From contig NC_089450.1 in NCBI RefSeq assembly GCF_026210795.1, positions 2,046,001-2,110,000 of the forward strand: a stretch of 64,000 nucleotides of DNA. The letters run 5' to 3'. Under the pieces are notes generated by a model. The model made no database searches. It was given only the letters and a program-made list of their open reading frames with translations, and was not told the DNA's origin. Below, piece after piece: positions 57,369-64,000 of this stretch (position 1 is its first letter; each line of letters starts with the position of its first letter). This stretch comes from Rhizophagus irregularis (lineage: Eukaryota > Glomeromycota > Glomeromycetes > Glomerales > Glomeraceae). The position numbers and the translations under genes are program-made.

Positions 57369-58232
57369 TTAATTACCATAATTATTATAATTTACTTGAT
57401 TATTATTATCCTGTTGAGAACTATAAGATTGATCAAATGGAAGAACAAAATCTGTATTACATTGTTGAAAATTATTAGATGTATTAGAGTTTGTCATACT
57501 TTCATAAATATAGTAATCTTGAATAAATCTCTTATGTAAATTATAATTATCTTCATGAACATTTTTTGGTACCAAATAATGAATTAAATCTTTTTTCAAA
57601 TGAAGTTTGAGATTTTCCTGATGTCTAATAGAAAATTCTTGTTTTTGATGTTCACATTTAATGAATTCAATATTATAAATAACTTTATTTAAAAATTGAA
57701 ATATGAATGTATGCGGAACCATTTCACAAGTTACTCTATAAATCTTCTTAATTTCAGGTAGTTCATGATAAAATATGTAAATGTTGTTAGGTTTAACATA
57801 ATTATCAATCATGTTATTATCAGTATTGCTTATTAACTGAGACATGCTTTCAAAGGAAAATGATATTTCTTTGCATATGATATGATATATTTGGAAATCA
57901 TTGCATGGCGTATAGAAAAATGAGTATTCGCTCATAACTTGAGGATGAGCTAATAAAGATGAATGAAGTACCTGATGGTCTTGCATAGGCTGTAAGATAT
58001 AATTTGAAGCCATTGCTTGATCATTCATATTTAATAGTGTAGGTGGTGTAGTAAATAGGGTGGTAATAGGATCTATTGCCGATACTTGAGACAAATTGTC
58101 AAGAACGACTGGGATATCTTGTACATTATTTATATTTGATGAATCATTATATTGAGGATTAAATGAAGTATTTGTAGTATTTATGAATGGAGGATAGTAA
58201 ATAGTTGGTTTATTAATAAATTGTGATTGCAT
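57369..58232 (-). CDS. Hypothetical protein, 287 aa, low-complexity ends
   Basis: Single-exon minus-strand gene starting ATG CAA TCA. Residues 1-110 are Asn/Pro/Thr/Gln-rich and probably disordered (ILQPMQDHQVLHSSLLAHPQ). Residues about 112-235 look like a folded core with alternating hydrophobics: FQIYHIICKEISFSF, then a repeated theme IYRVTCEMVPHTFIFQFLNK, which resembles an internal duplication of a Y-x-(V/I)-x-C-x-E unit. The last 35 residues are Gln/Asn-rich. No catalytic or known binding motif is visible. The unbroken length and structured middle make it a credible gene; function unknown. A and T-rich flanks and a TATA-like site upstream suit an independent gene. It lies 460 bp from copy 2 of the duplication. 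Confidence 0.75.
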   Translation of the reverse strand: MQSQFINKPTIYYPPFINTTNTSFNPQYNDSSNINNVQDIPVVLDNLSQVSAIDPITTLFTTPPTLLNMNDQAMASNYILQPMQDHQVLHSSLLAHPQVMSEYSFFYTPCNDFQIYHIICKEISFSFESMSQLISNTDNNMIDNYVKPNNIYIFYHELPEIKKIYRVTCEMVPHTFIFQFLNKVIYNIEFIKCEHQKQEFSIRHQENLKLHLKKDLIHYLVPKNVHEDNYNLHKRFIQDYYIYESMTNSNTSNNFQQCNTDFVLPFDQSYSSQQDNNNQVNYNNYGN

Positions 58233-58364
58233 ATTTTAATGTATGAAATATGTATGCGATAATAAGTTTTATTTAAAATATAGAATTAAATATAATAATA
58301 ACGAATATGTTTTTTTTAAAAAAAATTAATACAAAAAAGTGAGGAGGAGAGAGAAATCGGACTG

Positions 58365-58377
58365 TTATTTATATAGC
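58365..58377 (-). promoter_or_regulatory. TATA-like element of the 57.4-kb gene
   Basis: On the minus strand GCTATATAAATAA lies about 135 bp before the start codon at 58232, matching the spacing of the TATA-like sites of the other two main genes. Confidence 0.45.
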
Positions 58378-60116
58378 GTAAGAGAATATATTGTTACATC
58401 GTCGCATCATGAAGCAGAACATTTATTAAATGAAAAGCTTTTTATTTTATCGGAAAAGAAAGGTTTAAATCGGGTTAGTGCTTTACATTTTAGAAACAAT
58501 AGTATATAATTGTTAAAAATAAAAGAGCAATACTTTTAAAAATTCTAAAAAAAGCAATATATACTCAGAGAATTGATATTTATACAGTGTATATAAAAAA
58601 AATCCAGCTGTATACGCGATATTTTAGATTGATGACCATACCAAATTTAGTAACTCGGATATAAAAATTTATCCGTTCGTAACAGAATCTAGATGTTTTT
58701 CATTCAATAAATGTTGCACATGTTTCTTTAAAATTGTAAAAAATGTTACTCTTTCCATATATAGAATTAAAATTCGGAAAAATTAGGAAGAACTAGAACT
58801 CAATTTCGGAAAAATTAGGAGTTTATAAAAAATATTATAAAAAATTTTATAATCGGATCTTTAATAGCTTTTTCCGTTACTTACATTCGAAGAACTTTTA
58901 TTTATGCGTTCCTAATTGAATTCTAAATTTATGATTTTATATATTGTGATATTAAATCTTTTTTTTTTGTTGCGATTATAATCTCGCTATATAAAATTAA
59001 ACGTATACAAACACAATTTTTGGGGGCCTTCTTACAATTTTGGTATTATTTTTTACACAAAATTATTTCAAAAGAAAATAGTTTCATTAATAAATGAATT
59101 ATTTCACATGTTCGTATCTATTCAAGTTTCAGATGTTAAATGAAATTGAATTTAATATTTAATTGAACTAAAAAAAATTTTTCACAATGACAAACATTAC
59201 AATCACACAATGATCAGCTTGGCGTAATTCTTATATTGAGTAATCTTTCAAATCACATTTTTTAAAAAAAGATTGGCCTACTAAAGTAAATATTTCTTCT
59301 ATGCATCCTTCTTGTTTCTTATTAAGTCGGAAACTATGAACTTTAAAAATTCTACAACACCCCTAAATTAGCCAAATTTTGCGAACGTTGCTTGAAACAC
59401 AATTTCTAATAAAAATTAAAAGCAACAAAAAGTATTAATTGAAATATTGAATGGGTAAGTTTTATATTCATTATTTTTATTTTTTGCGAACTCAATACAT
59501 TCAATGCATGAAAATATGTTTTATTAAATTATTTTTATTGTTTAAATTGTGGCTAAACCTGCATGTGTAACGTAAAATTTTTTATCATATTTACTGTATA
59601 ATAAAGTCATTATAAGTTCTTTTAGTTTATCCGCTATTAAATTAATAATTTAATATCTGATATGGAAAGATGAATAAAGTGAATCTATTGTCGTACAAAG
59701 TACAACTTGATCGGTATGCGCGAGTGTTGATCTGCCCGCAGATCAAAATGATTGAATATTGAATTAAAATAAATAAAAAAAATGTTTTTATTTCTTCAAG
59801 TCGGGGGAAGAAAACTTTCTTATTTAAGTAAAAGATTATCTAACAAGTTTAATCTTTTTTTTTAATATAAATTCTTTCAGTTTTCTGTGGGAATAAAAGT
59901 CGGAATTGAAATTCCAAAGGATCAGTCATGATGTAACACAAAAAATTTTTAGTACTTATTACGTTTTAATGTCCATTATATACTCAAGTAGACTAATGTA
60001 ATTATTCTATTTATATTATTCTATTTATAATTAGTATATAACATCAAATTAATTCATAAAATTGGCTGCTCATTTTGGTGGCTCATGTACAAATGTAGAA
60101 GAATTAACTAAAAAAA

Positions 60117-60253
60117 TACCGTATTCATCCGAAAATAAGCAGCAACTTTTGCACGTAATGTAGGCCAAGATTTAGTAATGCGGGCCAGAAAATGCCATAA
60201 TTCCGCCATGTTGCTTATTTTCGGGGGTTGCTTATTTTCCGATGAATACGGTA
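60117..60253. mobile_element. 137-bp MITE with TA flanks
   Basis: TACCGTATTCATC(C)GAAAATAAGC at the left and GCTTATTTTCCGATGAATACGGTA at the right, about 27 bp inverted. TA at both ends suits a Tc1/mariner-type target. Copy 1 of the duplication has no insert at the matching place (about 8998). Confidence 0.88.
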
Positions 60254-60784
60254 ACAATATTATTATGGATTAGTCTTATCCCTATCGTAATAATTTGATT
60301 CCATTATTTTAATTTGTAGAATTAAAAAGTCAGTTTTAAATACTTGCTTAAGATTCAGAATTATCGACGAAATCTATTCTTATTATATGAATAAAAACCG
60401 TAAAAGAGAAAAAGACTTTGTCACTGGCAATTTAATGAAGGGTATTTTTATTTGTGAAATGGGTGGAAATTTATTTCGCGCGTTAGAGGTTGGAACCGAT
60501 TAAGGTTAATCGATTAATTAATCGATTAAGTCGGTTAACCGATTAAGGTACCTCAAAAATCGGTTAATTGAATAATTTAACTGAATAATTTAATCGATTA
60601 ATTAATCGATTAATTAAATCGGTTAAAAATGCAGAAACAGATATTTATTTTTTTATTACATAGTTATATAGATTTACGTAAAAAAAATAAAAAATTTAAA
60701 TTGATTTATTTTAAGTAAAACTTTATTAAAAGTGGCTATTTAACATGGATGAATGTTGAAAGTATTGAAGAATCTTTATCTGAG

Positions 60785-61644
60785 TAGTGTTTGTATCCGG
60801 ATATCATTCGGATAAATAAATCCGTCTCCGTTAAGAATTTTCAAATCCGGTTATCTGATAAAATATTTTTTACAAATCCGGGTATTCATCCGGATTAATC
60901 CGTGATCTTCGTGGATGTCTAACAGGTCATTAGCGAGTTTATACCCAGATAAAATCCGTGAACTTAATATAATTTATGCATATATCATTCATTTAATATT
61001 GTATAATAATTTGTAAATATAAAAAAAATAAAATTTATCTCAAAAGCATGAATTTATTTGTGTAATTTATATAAGGTATAGTTTAAACATCAATAGGAGT
61101 AGTAGTTACTTGTTGAGCTGGAGGGTGAATATTAGCAAAATGGGGACTATTCCGTTTTAAGAACATAACACGACTATTTCATTCGTGTTCTCTTAACAGT
61201 TAAAAGATTTCCCGCGTCTGAGAACAGTCGTTCTGAGGGAGTAGATGCCGCATTTGGAGAGGGAGAAGTCAAAAAAGAAGTAATATCGCTTTAGCGCTGT
61301 GTCATACTGGAAAATGGAGTATTACAGATGACGATAAGCAAGATAAAAAGTGGTTTAACGCGTTTTAGTATTTTTATTACTTGGTGATTCATGTGGCAAA
61401 ACATTGGACATTGAGACAATTATTACTACATTGGCAGATTGGCATTTAATATTTTTTAAAATGTATTGATCTGCTAACATAAACGGATATCCGGATAGAT
61501 TACATAGGTTAACGGTTTATATCCGGAGGATCCATTTAGACTAAAATTGTATCCGGATAATGTCAACTCAAAAAAACCTTTATCTGGATACCCACTTCTT
61601 ACCGTTAATACAACCGGATTTGCTATATCCGGATACAAACACTA
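60785..61644. mobile_element. hAT-like element, 860 bp, nested inside the outer one
   Basis: Ends TAGTGTTTGTATCCGGATA and its exact inverse TATCCGGATACAAACACTA (19 bp). Flanked by TATCTGAG (60777-60784) and TATCTGGG (61645-61652), 7 of 8 matching. ATCCGGAT-type blocks recur inside both ends. It contains a broken hAT transposase C-terminus, so it is a deletion derivative of an autonomous hAT. Confidence 0.9.
61083..61304 (-). pseudogene. hAT transposase C-terminal dimerisation domain, frameshifted
   Basis: The minus strand reads SPSPNAASTPSERLFSDAGN then LLTVKRTRMK and a stop. In the neighbouring frame it continues RVMFLKRNSPHFANIHPP to TAA at 61083-61085. SERLFS-AGN followed by FLK-N is the signature of the hAT C-terminal dimerisation region. 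One frameshift separates the two halves and a stop lies a few codons upstream, so it cannot make a transposase. Confidence 0.88.
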
Positions 61645-61778
61645 TATCTGGGTCGCCAAAGCTTGCATCTTCTAGCTAGTACTACAATTTCTAAAAGGTC
61701 GTCATTTTTTGAATCAACAACTAGTAGTAAGTAGTCAGCAGCAGCAAACAAAAAATCAAAGGATATTGCTTCCTATTG

Positions 61779-61891
61779 GCGATCATCCCTTTACCAGCAT
61801 TAGGATGATGGCATTTTGGGCGGAGTTACATTCATATTCTTAATTCTGCCCAAGTTCCATCCTAATGCTGGTAAAGGCAGGCGATGTATAG
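61779..61891. repeat. Small inverted repeat inside the outer hAT-like element
   Basis: CCTTTACCAGCATTAGGATG-type sequence at about 61788-61807 is inverted as CATCCTAATGCTGGTAAAGG at about 61858-61877. The intervening GGGCGGAGTTAC...TAATTCTGCCC extends the stem. Possibly a third, still smaller insertion. Confidence 0.7.
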
Positions 61892-62389
61892 TATTTTTTT
61901 ACGCTATTTATAAATATTTTTTGTAATTAAGTGTTTGTATAAATAAATATATTTCGGACATTAATTATGTTATGTGATAGTACGCAGGTTAAAATTTGTA
62001 AAATTTATTATATTTTAATCGGTTAATTAGCCGATTAATTAACCGACTAATTAATCGATTATTATTCGATTATGGTAGCTGGTTAATCGATTATTAACCG
62101 GTTAAGGTTTTTTCGGTCGGTTCCAACCTCTACCGCGCGTGAGATGTAAAAAACGCTTTTTTTTTATAATTATTATTAACGCAGTGCCGATTTTAGACGG
62201 ATTGGCAATTAATTTAGTAGTATACATGTCTTATTGAATTATTTAAAAAGTAAAGATGGCAGTAATTTATCATAACCGGATATGGTTACTTTGTGTTAAA
62301 TGCTAAATCTGAATGATTTTCATAATTTTCGTTGTGTTTGTAATATATCAAAAATCACCTGTCTATTCAGCCGCTGACACGATTTGGGC

Positions 62390-62491
62390 GTGACAGTTTA
62401 TTAAGTGACACATAGGATTTCACCTAACAGTAAATGGGGTGACACATGTGATAAATAAAAATAAATCACGAGATCGAAGAATTTTCTGGGT
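62390..62491. mobile_element. Fragment of the ACCCAGAAAATTCTTCGA MITE
   Basis: Ends ATCGAAGAATTTTCTGGGT and, read inverted, matches about 60-100 bp of the left part of 26372-26578 (TTTTTATTTATCACAT, GTCAC). The opposite end is not clear. Confidence 0.65.
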
Positions 62492-63864
62492 GTTTGATTA
62501 GTAATCATTTGATTACACGCAAAAAAAAACTACATAGTAATATTAGTACAAAATGTAAAATAAAAAAATTTATATAGTCACAATAGCTATAATTCAATGA
62601 ATATCAGATATTGTTTAATAATTTTTATAAATTGTCTTTTTTTCAAATAATATTAAATTCACATTTACTTTTTATTGTATACATAGATCCCATAACGGAT
62701 ATTATATATTTAATATATTTTTGGCTTAAAAGAAGTATTTATCAAATTATTGTATACTTACTACGCCTTATGTACACGTCCACCGATATGAAATTATTAT
62801 ATTTAAAACACAAAAAAGTATGTTTATTGTATCATATTAAAAGATATGAATGTATGTAATTAATTTCCTTTTCTATTTCATAGAAACTTTATTTATCCCT
62901 TATTTCTTTATTTCTATTCAATTTTTTTTTCATAATAAATATTGATTGTTTACGGAGTTGGCAAAAAAAAAAAAATTTTTTTTTGTGTTTTTTCTTATAA
63001 AATTTTTTTTTTATTTTTTTTTCTTATAACAAAAATTTTTATTTTTATTATTACAATACTACTATTAGATTTCGCGGTTTTCTCCCCGAAATTTGTTAAT
63101 TGTTACATAAATTAATTTATACATAATTCTCCTTGTTTTCCTTATTTTACTTTTAAGGATCTAAATTGTTTAAAATTAATAAAAATATTATTATAATTGT
63201 CTAACCATATTCGTAAAATGTTGAAAGAAAAATTAAACATAATGTATTAAAACATCATTTGCAATCACGAAATAAAAGTTGTATTAGAAGGAAATTCTCC
63301 CCTTGACTTTTCGTTAGTGTAAGCAAGCACCACTTCTTATTTGTCGCTATCAGATCAAGAAAAAATTTTAAGTCAAAACTTTCTCGGCCAATATTTTTCC
63401 CATGCAAATTAGTTGCAAAATTTTAATAGTGGTGCTTAATAAATGGATAAAAAAGTAATATAATTAAAAAAAAATGAAATTAATGTTCCACTACATTCAA
63501 CGTAATATTGATAAACCGCAGCTTTTTTATGTAACACAAGCCAAAGTCTGAACTTGTAATTCGAATAACCGGAGTTTGATTCGTTCTCTTTGTGTCTAAT
63601 TTAACTGAATAGATTTCTAGTATTATATATTAAATTATATTAACTATAATTGTTTTCTTTCCAATTTATTGCTATGATTGCCAAATTGTTTCAATTGTCA
63701 TAAGCTTTAACAAATCCATAAATTTTTTTTTACCTTTTTTCTTAACGTTAATACTAAAAATTACTGATAAGTAGTACAGTACATTTCTAATAGATTAAAC
63801 GAAGAAGTATTTGGATTATAATTTTTGAATAGAAAAAATTTACTGCGAAATTCAATTTCACGTG

Positions 63865-64000
63865 AGATGAAGTGTAAATATCAAGGGCACGTGATTCATG
63901 TGATTTGGCTGTGGTTATGATATCATTCATTTCAACGTTAACTCTAAAGATAATCTTTCAGCCATAAACCAACCTTCCTAATCAATACCTAATCCTATGC
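63865..64000. other. Window end, beyond the duplication
   Basis: No gene or element. It holds a CACGTG at 63888 and no visible similarity to the INTS9 promoter that follows copy 1, so the duplication stops before that promoter. Confidence 0.4.

Larger units (their letters stand above)
60484..62132. mobile_element. hAT-like element, 1649 bp, outer of a nested pair
   Basis: Ends TAGAGGTTGGAACCGA and its exact inverse TCGGTTCCAACCTCTA. Flanked by TCGCGCGT (60476-60483) and CCGCGCGT (62133-62140), a 7-of-8 target duplication. Just inside the ends are many AATCGATTAA / TCGGTTAACCGATTAA blocks, like hAT subterminal repeats. No intact transposase of its own is visible. Near 61700-61780 a plus-strand stretch with KKSKDIASYWR could be a transposase N-terminal relic. 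It carries the inner element at 60785-61644. Confidence 0.88.
58696..63858. repeat. Segmental duplication, copy 2, expanded by insertions
   Basis: Direct-orientation match to 7470-10338. The core at about 59690-60110, including the TTGATCTGC/GCAGATCAA palindrome, is almost identical to copy 1; the rest is diverged. Copy 2 is longer by about 2.3 kb, mostly because of the elements at 60117-60253 and 60484-62132 and a fragment at 62390-62491. It lacks the 147-bp MITE of copy 1. No gene equivalent to INTS9 is seen before the window ends 140 bp later. Confidence 0.9.

Noticed and set aside
57351-57539. 62-codon plus-strand frame
   Set aside because: Antisense to the end of the 287-aa gene, Ile-rich.
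1-64000. tRNA or rRNA genes
   Set aside because: No GGTTCGAATCC-type T-arm with a matching acceptor stem and no conserved rRNA stretches were seen on either strand.
1-64000. CRISPR arrays, bacterial operons or phage-like modules
   Set aside because: Tandem repeats here lack regular unique spacers, and introns and base composition are eukaryotic.

Overview
This window reads as very AT-rich nuclear DNA from a filamentous fungus of the Glomeromycotina (arbuscular mycorrhizal fungi), most likely Rhizophagus or a close relative. The evidence is low gene density, short GT-AG introns of about 70-90 bp, many MITE-like inverted-repeat elements and decayed transposase pieces, and proteins of a kind I associate with those fungi. 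The assignment is inference; no rRNA, tRNA or organelle marker was found.

Three genes are well supported. (1) A ten-exon gene at 10644-13376 (+) encodes Integrator complex subunit 9 (INTS9), a catalytically degenerate metallo-beta-lactamase/beta-CASP protein that pairs with the INTS11 endonuclease in snRNA 3'-end processing and promoter-proximal transcription attenuation. (2) An intronless 623-aa F-box-like protein lies at 17582-19453 (+). (3) A 287-aa protein of unknown function lies at 57369-58232 (-). Several weaker short genes are proposed. Two are spliced and would be missed by single-frame ORF calling: 43842-44199 (-) and 27462-27802 (-).

Most of the rest is repeats. A 2.9-kb block at 7470-10338, immediately upstream of INTS9, is duplicated in direct orientation at 58696-63858. 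The second copy is longer because it took in a 137-bp TA-flanked MITE and a 1.65-kb hAT-like element, and inside that element sits a second, 860-bp hAT-like element that carries a broken hAT transposase C-terminus. The first copy instead carries a private 147-bp MITE. Each copy preserves the empty sites of the other's insertions, so the order of events can be read. Elsewhere there are two adjacent hAT-like MITEs with 8-bp target duplications (44.9-45.2 kb), several fold-back elements (45.4-46.2, 46.36-46.75, 51.1-51.6 kb), a 399-bp near-perfect palindrome (53.9-54.3 kb), two CCCTATAAAA-type MITE families, minisatellites (15.2-15.9, 26.8-27.2 kb), a pentanucleotide array (16.3 kb) and a Tc1/mariner transposase fossil split by a foreign block (50.0-50.8 kb).

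Two window-wide signals stand out. CACGTG hexamers, often as the palindrome ATCACGTGAT, occur at least 23 times, far above what this base composition predicts. Runs of A passing directly into runs of T (AnTn) recur every few kb, while the opposite order is rare.

I see no operon-like or defence-like gene system. The most biologically interesting gene is INTS9, because Integrator is missing from the well-studied Dikarya fungi.
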